Assembly: GCA_030830415.1 (NCBI GenBank)
Contig: JAURNB010000080.1
Location: 1-16,891, forward strand
DNA from: Acidimicrobiales bacterium
GTDB taxonomy: Bacteria > Actinomycetota > Acidimicrobiia > Acidimicrobiales > Ilumatobacteraceae
Length of the DNA stretch: 16,891 nt
Direction of reading: 5' to 3'
Below are positions 6,567 to 13,259 of the stretch, one piece after another (position 1 is the first letter of the stretch; every line of letters starts with the position of its first letter). A program made the translations under genes and the position numbers. Under the pieces are notes generated by a model, which was not told the DNA's origin, made no database searches, and saw only the letters and a program-made list of their open reading frames with translations.

Positions 6567-7115
6567 ATGACATCGCTCGCAGTAGATGAACTCTTGGCTT
6601 TAGTTGCTCATCATCAACCTATTGATGCCCGAGAAGCTGAGTCGTTAGTAACTTTTCGCCGCGAGGTTGTTCAACTTGCCGACCCGTGCAATGAACATGC
6701 ACACACCACCCACGTCACGGCATCTGGTGTTGTGGTGAGTAGCCAAGCAACGGTGTTGCACCTGCATAAGCGGCTCAATTTGTGGTTGCAGCCTGGCGGG
6801 CATATTGAAAAAGATGAACACCCCAGCGCAGGTGCATTGCGCGAAGCCCAAGAGGAAACGGGTCTCCATGTGCGCCACCCCGAGAGCGGCGCGGTGTTCT
6901 TTCATCTCGATGTTCACCCGGGGCCACGGGGCCATACACACCTCGACTTGCGGTATCTGTTGCTTGCCGAGCACCTCGAGGCACCCGCCCCTGGGGCAGA
7001 GGAAAGCCAAGAAGTACGCTGGTTTTCCTGGGCAGAAGCGGCCGCAATTGCCGATGCGGGGCTCGTGGGGGCACTGCTCCGGGCTCAAGAACTCATACGA
7101 ACATATGTTCGCTAA
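6567..7115 (+). CDS. Nudix hydrolase inside the mutasome cassette
   Basis: A 182-residue Nudix hydrolase, a family that cleaves nucleoside diphosphates linked to another group. The Nudix box is complete: G78-x5-E84-x7-R92-E93-A-Q-E96-E97-T-G-L. The N-terminal 45 residues are helical and precede the fold, as in several actinobacterial Nudix proteins. The gene sits 12 bases after the imuB stop. The hexamer GAGACT (6555-6560) keeps only the A and final T of a -10 box, so read-through from imuAB is as likely as a separate promoter. The last codons (R-T-Y-V-R-stop) are read from the LexA box and -10 box of dnaE2. The substrate is unknown; removal of damaged nucleotides would fit its place among SOS genes but is inference. 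Confidence 0.9.
   Translation: MTSLAVDELLALVAHHQPIDAREAESLVTFRREVVQLADPCNEHAHTTHVTASGVVVSSQATVLHLHKRLNLWLQPGGHIEKDEHPSAGALREAQEETGLHVRHPESGAVFFHLDVHPGPRGHTHLDLRYLLLAEHLEAPAPGAEESQEVRWFSWAEAAAIADAGLVGALLRAQELIRTYVR
7098..7111 (+). promoter_or_regulatory. LexA (SOS) box upstream of dnaE2
   Basis: CGAACATATGTTCG is a perfect 14-bp palindrome and fits CGAAC-N4-GTTCG. It lies in the last codons of the Nudix gene and ends one base before the dnaE2 -10 hexamer, the same distance as at imuA. Confidence 0.93.
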
Positions 7116-7118
7116 ACT
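7113..7118 (+). promoter_or_regulatory. -10 box of the leaderless dnaE2 promoter
   Basis: TAAACT (TANNNT) lies seven bases before GTG 7126. Its first three bases are also the stop codon of the Nudix gene. Confidence 0.65.
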
Positions 7119-7125
7119 CCCATGA

Positions 7126-10100
7126 GTGAGTTTTCATCGTGAACAGCGTTATGGCGAATTGCACTGCCAGTCGCATTTTTCTTTTCTGACGGGAGCCTCG
7201 TCTCCCGAGCAGCTTGCCCAACATGCCAGTGCACTTGGCCTGCAGGCGCTCGCCCTCACCGATCGCAATGGGCTCTACGGAGTAGTGCGCTTTGCTGAAG
7301 CCGCGCGGCAGTTGCAACTACCCACCGTGTTCGGTGCAGAGCTCACCCCGCGCTGTGCTGGCGAGCACAACAGTGGTCATGTGGTACTTCTTGCGCAAGG
7401 TCCGCAAGGGTATGCCTACTTGTCGCAAGCCATTACACATGGGCAACTCGCTGGTGCGAAAAACGAACCGCAGTTTCACATGGCCGACCTATCTGGTTTT
7501 GCTCGCGGGTCGTGGAAGGTACTCACTGGAGGCGTAGAAGGAGTGGTGAGCCAGGCCCTCATCGAGCATGGTCCACAGGCGGGTGAACGCAAGCTGTACC
7601 AACTCATCGATGCATTTGGTGCCAACAATGTGTTTGTAGAACTTGTGCATCATGGCGGCCCGCTCGATGCAGCACGTAACGATGAACTGGTGCGTATTGC
7701 TGCGCGGTGCAATGTGCAATGTGTGGCAACCAACAATGTGCAATATGCAACAACAGCAGAATTCTCACTTGCAACCGCAATGGCTGCTATTCGTCAACGC
7801 AGTTCATTGAACGATATTGACCACTTGTTGCCCTTTGCGGCAACAGCAATGTTGCGGTCAGGCGCCGAACAAGAGAAATATTTTGCGCGTTACCCCGGAG
7901 TGGTTGAAATGGCTGCCGATATTGCAAGCGAATGCGCATTTGATCTTGCGCTCATTGCGCCACGCCTGCCACCATACCCATGCCCTTCTGGCATGAATGA
8001 AATGGAGTATCTGCGTCATTTGGTGGCACAAGGTGCACAGCGCCGATACGGGCCGCCACCCACTCATGCCGACGACACATTGTCGTTGCGGGCGCGGGCA
8101 TGGGCGGTTATTCATCATGAACTCGACGTCATTGAAACTCTTGGTTTTGCTGGCTATTTCTTGGTGGTATGGGACATCGTTCAATTTTGTAACGACAACG
8201 ATATTTTTTGCCAAGGCCGTGGCAGTGCTGCAAATAGTGCAGTGTGTTTTTCTCTGGGCATTACACGCGCCGATGCGGTATCACTTGGTTTATTGTTCGA
8301 ACGATTTTTGTCGCCCGAGCGCGACGGCCCTCCCGATATCGATATCGATATCGAAAGTGGTCGGCGCGAAGAGGTTATTCAATATGTATTCCAACGCTAC
8401 GACCGTTTGCATGCAGCGCAAGTTGCCAACGTCATTACCTACCGGTCGCGTTCTGCGTTGCGCGATGCTGCAAAAGCATTGGGTCACCATATTGCACAAG
8501 GCGAAAAGGTCGACCCCGAAGACCTTCCCGACAATGTTCAGGCGCTCGCTGTGCAATTGCTGCACCACCCACGGCACCTTGGTGTGCATTCGGGTGGCAT
8601 GGTTATTTGCGACAGGCCAGTAAGTGAGGTGTGCCCGGTTGAGTGGGCAACAATGCAACAGCGCAGTGTGCTGCAGTGGGACAAAGACGACTGTGCGGCT
8701 GCGGGCTTAGTGAAGTTCGACCTGTTGGGCCTTGGCATGCTCTCGGCACTACACAATGCAGTCGATCTCATTGAACTACATCGCGGTGAACCACTCGACC
8801 TTGCGGGTTTGCCACAAGAAGACGAGGTGTATGCCATGTTGTGTCGTGCCGACACGGTGGGTGTTTTTCAAATTGAATCACGAGCGCAAATGGCAACGCT
8901 GCCGCGCTTGAAACCGCGACGCTTTTACGACCTTGTTGTCGAGGTCGCCCTCATTCGTCCTGGGCCCATTCAAGGTGGTTCAGTGCATCCGTATATTCGT
9001 CGGCGCAATGGGCAAGAACCCATTACCTATTTGCATCCACTGCTCGAAAAGAGTTTGGGTAAAACGCTTGGCGTGCCGTTGTTTCAAGAACAGCTCATGC
9101 AAATGGCGATCGATGTTGCTGGTTTTACTCCCAGTGAAGCCGATCAGTTGCGCCAGGCCATGGGTTCAAAAAGATCACAAGCAAAAATGGAAAAACTTCG
9201 CGAGCGCCTGTTCCAAGGGATGAAAGAGCGAGGCATTGTTGGTGAAATTGCCGACACCATTTTCCGCAAGATGGAGGCATTCGCCAGTTACGGGTTTCCT
9301 GAAAGTCACTCGGTGAGTTTTGCGTACCTTGTGTACGCCTCGGCATACATCAAATATCACGAACCCGCTATTTTCTGTGCGGCGTTACTCAACGCGCAGC
9401 CCATGGGTTTTTGGTCGCCACATTCATTGGCGCGCGATGCGCGTCGTCATGGGGTAGAGGTGTTCACCCCATGTATCAATGCTTCGCAAGCATCGGCATC
9501 TTTGGTCGAGAGTGCTTCCTCTACAAGCGGGCTTGCCGTACGCATGGGCTTGTCTGCAGTACGCGGGGTGAGTAGTTCATTGGCGCAGAAAATAGAAGAG
9601 GCACAACCCTTCGACACCATGGAGCACGTGGTGCGTGCAGTGCCAGAACTCTCCACGGCTCATCTAGAAGCTTTTGCCACTGCTGGTGCATTCGATGTAT
9701 TTGGCACGCAACGTCGCAACGCATTGTGGGCAGCGGGCGCAGTTGCGCAATCACGCCCAACGCGTTTAGAAGGAATCACGGTGGGCAATACGGCACCAGC
9801 GCTGCCCGGAATGGAACCCATCGAAGAAGCAGTGGCCGACCTCTGGGCAACAGGAGTTTCCCCCGATGGTCACCCCACTATTTTCTTGCGCGAGAAGTTG
9901 CATGCAATGGGCGTGCTCACCGCGAGCGAGTTAGCAACTGTCGAGTCGGGCACTCGTATTTATGTGGCGGGTGTAGTAACGCATCGGCAACGTCCGCGCA
10001 CGGCAAGTGGGGTCACCTTCATGAACTTAGAAGACGAAACGGGGCTCATCAACGTGGTCTGCTCGCCAGGGTGTTGGACTCGTTTTCGTACCGATGCACG

Positions 10101-10224
10101 TGGTGCTGCTGCGCTACTCGTACGCGGGCGGGTCGAGTCGTCGGAAGGTGTTGTCAACATTATTGCTGAACACTTGTCGGCACTGCGTGTAGCAGTAGGT
10201 GCAGCGAGCCGTGACTTTCGTTAA
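7126..10224 (+). CDS. dnaE2: Error-prone DNA polymerase III alpha subunit, DnaE2 (ImuC)
   Basis: The catalytic subunit of the mutasome: a C-family polymerase that synthesises across lesions with low fidelity when recruited by ImuB. The 1032-residue product begins with a PHP domain (Y-G-E-L-H, F-S-F-L-T-G-A-S). The polymerase core has P-D-I-D-I-D at 403-408 (D404 and D406) and D532 in VKFDLLGLG, matching the three catalytic aspartates of E. coli DnaE. Helix-hairpin-helix sequence lies near 800-860 and an OB fold near 942-1020. The last residues, SRDFR, are a DnaE2 hallmark that distinguishes it from replicative DnaE. In the PHP motif ELHxHS the second His is Gln15. The length is slightly below the usual 1050-1100. 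The GTG start is fixed by the LexA and -10 boxes. It converges with a second Nudix gene with only two bases between stops. Confidence 0.96.
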   Translation: MSFHREQRYGELHCQSHFSFLTGASSPEQLAQHASALGLQALALTDRNGLYGVVRFAEAARQLQLPTVFGAELTPRCAGEHNSGHVVLLAQGPQGYAYLSQAITHGQLAGAKNEPQFHMADLSGFARGSWKVLTGGVEGVVSQALIEHGPQAGERKLYQLIDAFGANNVFVELVHHGGPLDAARNDELVRIAARCNVQCVATNNVQYATTAEFSLATAMAAIRQRSSLNDIDHLLPFAATAMLRSGAEQEKYFARYPGVVEMAADIASECAFDLALIAPRLPPYPCPSGMNEMEYLRHLVAQGAQRRYGPPPTHADDTLSLRARAWAVIHHELDVIETLGFAGYFLVVWDIVQFCNDNDIFCQGRGSAANSAVCFSLGITRADAVSLGLLFERFLSPERDGPPDIDIDIESGRREEVIQYVFQRYDRLHAAQVANVITYRSRSALRDAAKALGHHIAQGEKVDPEDLPDNVQALAVQLLHHPRHLGVHSGGMVICDRPVSEVCPVEWATMQQRSVLQWDKDDCAAAGLVKFDLLGLGMLSALHNAVDLIELHRGEPLDLAGLPQEDEVYAMLCRADTVGVFQIESRAQMATLPRLKPRRFYDLVVEVALIRPGPIQGGSVHPYIRRRNGQEPITYLHPLLEKSLGKTLGVPLFQEQLMQMAIDVAGFTPSEADQLRQAMGSKRSQAKMEKLRERLFQGMKERGIVGEIADTIFRKMEAFASYGFPESHSVSFAYLVYASAYIKYHEPAIFCAALLNAQPMGFWSPHSLARDARRHGVEVFTPCINASQASASLVESASSTSGLAVRMGLSAVRGVSSSLAQKIEEAQPFDTMEHVVRAVPELSTAHLEAFATAGAFDVFGTQRRNALWAAGAVAQSRPTRLEGITVGNTAPALPGMEPIEEAVADLWATGVSPDGHPTIFLREKLHAMGVLTASELATVESGTRIYVAGVVTHRQRPRTASGVTFMNLEDETGLINVVCSPGCWTRFRTDARGAAALLVRGRVESSEGVVNIIAEHLSALRVAVGAASRDFR

Positions 10225-10226
10225 CT

Positions 10227-10742
10227 CTATTTAGTCTCTTGAAAAATATGAATGGGTTCAGGTGGTGGCCCATTGCGCACAACATCTGCAACAAGTTGAG
10301 GGAGATGCAGCGGGGCGAAGAAAATGTCGTCGAGCGCCAACGACAGTTCTTCAATGCTCCACCAACGCAATTCAACGAGGTGTTCACTGCGTAATTGTTC
10401 AAGAGATAATTCGGGTTGTGGGTCAAAACGTGTGGTGCGCACCAAATATGCATGGTCGCGTTGGCCGTCCCACTGGCCATCAATAAAAGGAACTACATGC
10501 GTGCGGGTCCACAAGAGTTCGCCAATAGGAGGTTCGTAAAGTCCTACTTCTTCGCGTAGTTCTCGGTGGAGTGCGTCGTGGTGCTCCTCGTCGGCTTCAA
10601 TGCCGCCGCCGGGGAGCACCCACACAGAACGCGTAGGGAATTCCAGTAACGCCAACAGCACATAGTTGAGTTCATCAACAATAAGACCCCGCACCGCTTG
10701 GCGGATACGAAGATGACTGATGTCGGGCGTTGGTGAATTCAA
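10227..10742 (-). CDS. Nudix hydrolase
   Basis: A 171-residue Nudix protein with a complete box: G46-x5-E52-x7-R60-E61-L-R-E64-E65-V-G-L. The sequence before it (RQAVRGLIVDE, then VWVLPGGGIE) is the usual first strand and loop of the fold. No ATG is available upstream of the conserved start of the fold, so TTG 10742 is taken as the start; it lies six bases after the stop of the ABM-domain gene, suggesting read-through from it. The substrate is not predictable. It is not closely similar to the Nudix protein at 6567, so a local duplication is unlikely. Confidence 0.88.
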   Translation of the reverse strand: MNSPTPDISHLRIRQAVRGLIVDELNYVLLALLEFPTRSVWVLPGGGIEADEEHHDALHRELREEVGLYEPPIGELLWTRTHVVPFIDGQWDGQRDHAYLVRTTRFDPQPELSLEQLRSEHLVELRWWSIEELSLALDDIFFAPLHLPQLVADVVRNGPPPEPIHIFQETK

Positions 10743-10748
10743 AGAGAA

Positions 10749-11084
10749 TTAGAAATCGACGGTGGCAATGCGGTCTGCGTTGTACACAGTTGCTTTGGCG
10801 TCGACACGGTACTTGAAGGTTTCTGCACCACTAATGCCATGCTCGCCAAAAAGGGTGCGCATGTTGAAGTAGTTCTCGTGCAAGAAGTGTGCAGCAAGTG
10901 ACGGAGCGTCGGTCCACAACTCGTACACCGAAATGGTGCCAGGCTCACATGGGTCGGCGCTAAAGACGTATGCCTCACAGCCGGGCTCGTTGTCGCGAGT
11001 TGCTTGCTGAAGTGGCTGTGAAGCCTTCACAAGGGCTTCACGCTTTGATGGGTCGATGAAAATTCTTCCGGCAATGATGATCAT
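10749..11084 (-). CDS. Antibiotic biosynthesis monooxygenase (ABM/YgiN-like) domain protein
   Basis: A 111-residue single-domain protein of the ABM fold (dimeric ferredoxin-like barrel; YgiN-type quinol monooxygenases and related proteins). The visible pattern is the first strand MIIIAGRIFID, the helix R-E-A-L-V-K-A-S, then EPGCEAYVFS, TISVYELWTD and the helix SLAAHFLHENYF. These follow the order and length of the family. Members act on quinols and other aromatics, bind haem, or have no known activity, so no substrate is assigned. The ATG is preceded by AAAGGA at a good distance, a clear Shine-Dalgarno site. It lies 26 bases after the DUF3039 gene and probably belongs to the same transcript. 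Confidence 0.85.
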   Translation of the reverse strand: MIIIAGRIFIDPSKREALVKASQPLQQATRDNEPGCEAYVFSADPCEPGTISVYELWTDAPSLAAHFLHENYFNMRTLFGEHGISGAETFKYRVDAKATVYNADRIATVDF

Positions 11085-11110
11085 GGTTTTCCTTTGTGTC
11101 TATTTTTACG

Positions 11111-11413
11111 TTATTCGTTCGGTGATTCATTTAAGCCGTCGTTGAAGGCTCGGTACGTGTCGTAGATCTCTTTGCAGTTCTGACACATGGGAACTTGCTT
11201 TGGGTCGCGCGAAGGAACCCATACGTGCCCGCACAGTGCCTCGAGGGGAGTGCCGTAAATGCGGGCTTCCATCACTTTTGCTGCGGCCGATTCACCTGGC
11301 TCGGTTTTCACAATATGGGCCACAATGGGCTCAGCGGTTTCCAGCTCTTGGTCGAGCAGTGGCTCGGTGCGAGCTGGCAAGACAGTGAGTGGGGCCATAT
11401 TCGTCGCGCGCAT
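11111..11413 (-). CDS. DUF3039 family protein
   Basis: A small actinobacterial protein of unknown function. The hallmark is ALCGHVWVPSRDPKQVPMCQNC followed by KEIYD, which matches the DUF3039 core (ALCGK-x-W-x-P-x-RDP-x4-C-x2-CKEIY). The three cysteines and a histidine of this core look like a zinc-binding site. From ATG 11413 the product is 100 residues; a TTG at 11425 would add four. I see no clear promoter hexamer for either start. It is divergent from the FmdB-type zinc ribbon gene with only about 50 bp between them and is followed by the ABM-domain gene on the same strand. Confidence 0.85.
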   Translation of the reverse strand: MRATNMAPLTVLPARTEPLLDQELETAEPIVAHIVKTEPGESAAAKVMEARIYGTPLEALCGHVWVPSRDPKQVPMCQNCKEIYDTYRAFNDGLNESPNE

Positions 11414-11454
11414 GGTTCTAGTCAATCAGATGTACGCGGCCCTAGGGGCTGTCG

Positions 11455-11460
11455 TAGACT
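11455..11460 (+). promoter_or_regulatory. Likely -10 box of a leaderless promoter for the zinc-ribbon gene
   Basis: TAGACT (TANNNT) stands six bases before ATG 11467, in the short divergent region shared with the DUF3039 gene. Confidence 0.5.
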
Positions 11461-11466
11461 AGAGAC

Positions 11467-11682
11467 ATGCCGTTGTACGAGTATCGCTGTAGTGCATGTG
11501 ACACCGCTTTTGAAGAGCGTCGCCCGATGAGCCAAGCGTCGGACCCTGCGCAATGTGTTTGCGGAGCTCAAGCAAAACGACGCTTGTCGGTATTTGCCTC
11601 GGTGGGCGGTGGCGCTCCAGCATCGACCCCGGCCCCTGCACCACGCGGTGGAGGTTGCGGCTCTGGGTGTGGTTGTCACTAA
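11467..11682 (+). CDS. FmdB-type zinc ribbon protein
   Basis: A 71-residue protein beginning MPLYEYRCSACDTAFEE, the signature of the FmdB/CxxC zinc-ribbon regulatory family. The zinc ligands would be C8 and C11, then C30 and C32; the second pair has one intervening residue where CxxC is usual. The tail after residue 45 is rich in Ala, Pro and Gly and ends in a Cys-Gly cluster with a final His. The family was named from a proposed regulator of formamidase, but most members have no known role. It is followed within two bases by the DUF4031-like gene, so the two are translated in tandem. Confidence 0.88.
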   Translation: MPLYEYRCSACDTAFEERRPMSQASDPAQCVCGAQAKRRLSVFASVGGGAPASTPAPAPRGGGCGSGCGCH

Positions 11683-11684
11683 TT

Positions 11685-12005
11685 GTGATTTTGGTAGACC
11701 CATCACACTGGTGGTTTCGCGACAAACGGTGGTGCCATTTGGTGAGCGACTCGAACCTTGACGAGCTGCATCTTTTCGCTGAAGAACTTGGAGTGCCACG
11801 GCGCGGATTTCAAGGAGACCACTACGACATTCCCGATGACTATCGCACGCGTGCCATAGCAATGGGTGCAACTGCTGTGCCAAGTAGAGAACTGTTGCAG
11901 CGGTTAAAGGCTGCAGGGTTGCGCTTTACCCCAAGCCAGCGACGTGCATGGGGCTCCACGTTGCGCCCCGACCTGAAGAGTGAAAACCACGCACACACCA
12001 ATTGA
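11685..12005 (+). CDS. DUF4031-like protein
   Basis: From GTG 11685 the product has 106 residues: MILVDPSHWWF, then HLVSDSNLDELHLFAEELG, GDHYD near residue 45, and a segment ending in VPSRELLQRLKAAGLRF. This order (an initial VD-P strand, a W before HLxSD, ELHxFA, DHYD and SREL) fits the DUF4031 family, whose function is unknown. The start was chosen because the family begins at this strand and because the GTG is two bases after the stop of the zinc-ribbon gene; the open frame reaches further upstream only as a shadow of that gene. The last 80 bp overlap the 3' end of a gene on the other strand. The tail after KAAGLR is not part of the conserved family core. Confidence 0.75.
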   Translation: MILVDPSHWWFRDKRWCHLVSDSNLDELHLFAEELGVPRRGFQGDHYDIPDDYRTRAIAMGATAVPSRELLQRLKAAGLRFTPSQRRAWGSTLRPDLKSENHAHTN

Positions 12006-12402
12006 GTAAAACAATGCCGGCGCGGTCGCATACATCGTTGAAGGAAAACCATCGCTCGGCATCGTCGTTGGTGGGCAAAGTATTTTTCTCAATAGTGAGC
12101 ACGTAGCAGGCGCTAGCGCTGGGATGCGCAGACGCAATGCCGACAACGAGGTGACCCAAAGCTTCGCCACCGTGTGATGGGGTGAGTGGATGCGTAATGG
12201 GTGCGTGCAGTGGTGCGGTAAAAAGCCCAATGCCGCAGCGCGAGGAGTCGGTGAGCAAGATGAGTGCTTCTTCGCGAAAGGGACGTGAAACACACATGCT
12301 GAAAACACTGAGTGCTTGAGACGTGTGAGTGATGGTGTCGATATAAGGACGCGGAACGTCGACGAGGCTATGTACCGAAGTATGAGAGGTAGTTGTGTTC
12401 AC
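11926..12402 (-). CDS. Conserved hypothetical protein, possibly degenerate RadC/JAB-like
   Basis: A 158-residue reading frame from GTG 12402. The product contains RPFREEALILLTDSSRCGIG, then GHLVVGIASAHPS, and D-D-A-E-R-W-F-S-F-N-D-V-C-D-R-A-G-I-V-L-L-N-W. The pattern recalls an actinobacterial family of unknown function with a core like RPPRHE...LLLDD...RG and a final GxxLLEWF. The HPS, a following Asp and the last strand are in the order of the RadC/JAB domain, but the metal-binding HxH is missing, so no enzyme activity is claimed. A TANNNT box six bases before the GTG supports the start, which comes 24 bases after the rhomboid stop. The frame is also open further upstream, antisense to nothing but in a different frame of the rhomboid gene; that part is a shadow. 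The 3' end overlaps the DUF4031-like gene. Confidence 0.6.
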   Translation of the reverse strand: MNTTTSHTSVHSLVDVPRPYIDTITHTSQALSVFSMCVSRPFREEALILLTDSSRCGIGLFTAPLHAPITHPLTPSHGGEALGHLVVGIASAHPSASACYVLTIEKNTLPTNDDAERWFSFNDVCDRAGIVLLNWCVRGFHSSGRGATWSPMHVAGLG

Positions 12403-12408
12403 CTCTTG

Positions 12409-12414
12409 AATGTA
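12409..12414 (-). promoter_or_regulatory. Likely -10 box of a leaderless promoter for the gene at 12402
   Basis: Read on the minus strand, TACATT (TANNNT) is followed by CAAGAG and the GTG. The six-base spacing equals that at selD, imuA and the zinc-ribbon gene. The purine stretch before the GTG could instead act as a weak ribosome-binding site. Confidence 0.45.
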
Positions 12415-12425
12415 GAGATGGGGTG

Positions 12426-13259
12426 CTATACGAGGGAATATGCCAGGAGAAATGCGCTCAGACCAACCCCAACGGGCACTGCATAACCCACCCATTGCGG
12501 CATGGGGCGATGAGCTGGCGAAAACAAAAAGAGAGCACACAGTGCACCGCCAGCGAGACCGCCCAAGTGCCCACCAATGGAAATGCCCGACACAGAAACG
12601 GTCAATACCAAGTTGAGCAACAAGGTGAGTCCGAGACCTGTTTGCATGGGGTTGATGCCGCGGAGTCGCATGCCAACAAACGCGGCACCCATGAGTCCAA
12701 ATACTGCACCCGATGCTCCGCCGGTGAGGGCATCGGGGTTTGCCATGAGTGCACCGGTGCTGCCAGCCAAGAGAGAGGCGAAGTACACCAAAGTAAAACG
12801 TGTTCGACCCATGTCGCTTTCCATCATGGAACCGAGTTGGTAGAGGAGAAACATGTTCATGCCCACATGGAAAAATCCAAAGTGAATGAACCCGCACGTT
12901 AAGAGCCGGTACCACTCACCGCCATAGAGAAATACCTTTGCAAGACCAAGGTCAACAAGGTTTTTATTCATTCCACCTGCATCAAAATATGAAGAGCCAG
13001 TGTTGGTGTAAATGAAAACTAAGAGATTGATAGCAATGAGAATTTTTGTTGCCAGCATGGGCTGGCCAGCATTCCAATAACGCGCACGTGTGCGAGTATC
13101 GGGGCGGTCACGGCGAACACATTCCAAACAATGTGAGCCCACTGCTGCTTGAACAAGGCAATCGGAACATGCCGGGCGCGCGCAACGTGTGCAACTGCGC
13201 CCAGTGGGGCGGTCGGGGTGTCGGGTGCATTTCGGAAGTACTGGTGGCGGCAAATTCAC
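12426..13259 (-). CDS. Rhomboid family intramembrane serine protease with N-terminal zinc finger
   Basis: A 277-residue membrane protease. Residues 11-47 form a B-box-like zinc-binding domain (C11, H14, C23, C26, C31, C34, H43/C44, C47) on the cytoplasmic side. From about residue 70 there are six or more hydrophobic segments. H126/H131 and N135 lie in H-F-G-F-F-H-V-G-M-N, the catalytic Ser183 is in GGASG, and H231 is in GGHLGG, so the Ser-His dyad and oxyanion residues are present and the enzyme should be active. Rhomboids cut transmembrane segments of other membrane proteins; the target is unknown. The GTG start overlaps the stop of the GDP-fucose synthase-like gene by 4 nt (GTGA), which suggests one transcript and coupled translation. 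Confidence 0.94.
   Translation of the reverse strand: MNLPPPVLPKCTRHPDRPTGRSCTRCARPACSDCLVQAAVGSHCLECVRRDRPDTRTRARYWNAGQPMLATKILIAINLLVFIYTNTGSSYFDAGGMNKNLVDLGLAKVFLYGGEWYRLLTCGFIHFGFFHVGMNMFLLYQLGSMMESDMGRTRFTLVYFASLLAGSTGALMANPDALTGGASGAVFGLMGAAFVGMRLRGINPMQTGLGLTLLLNLVLTVSVSGISIGGHLGGLAGGALCALFLFSPAHRPMPQWVGYAVPVGVGLSAFLLAYSLV

Noticed and set aside
8296..8305. TTCGAAC-like sequence inside dnaE2 as a third LexA half-site.
   Set aside because: It lacks the spaced CGAAC-N4-GTTCG form and lies deep in coding sequence.
8335..8352. Three tandem copies of GATATC within dnaE2.
   Set aside because: They encode the alternating D-I-D-I-D-I of the polymerase active-site motif, so the repeat is explained by protein sequence.
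10222..10235. A terminator between dnaE2 and the converging Nudix gene.
   Set aside because: Only a 4-bp stem can be drawn and there is no T-run; nothing stronger than chance.
6567..10742. The two Nudix genes flanking dnaE2 as a local duplication.
   Set aside because: Outside the Nudix box the proteins differ in length, N-terminus and surrounding sequence, and they lie on opposite strands.
12403..12915. A long minus-strand frame running through the rhomboid gene, giving a 329-residue protein with the gene at 11926-12402.
   Set aside because: The upstream part is a different reading frame of the rhomboid gene, which has clear catalytic motifs. Only the portion after the rhomboid stop looks like a conserved protein.
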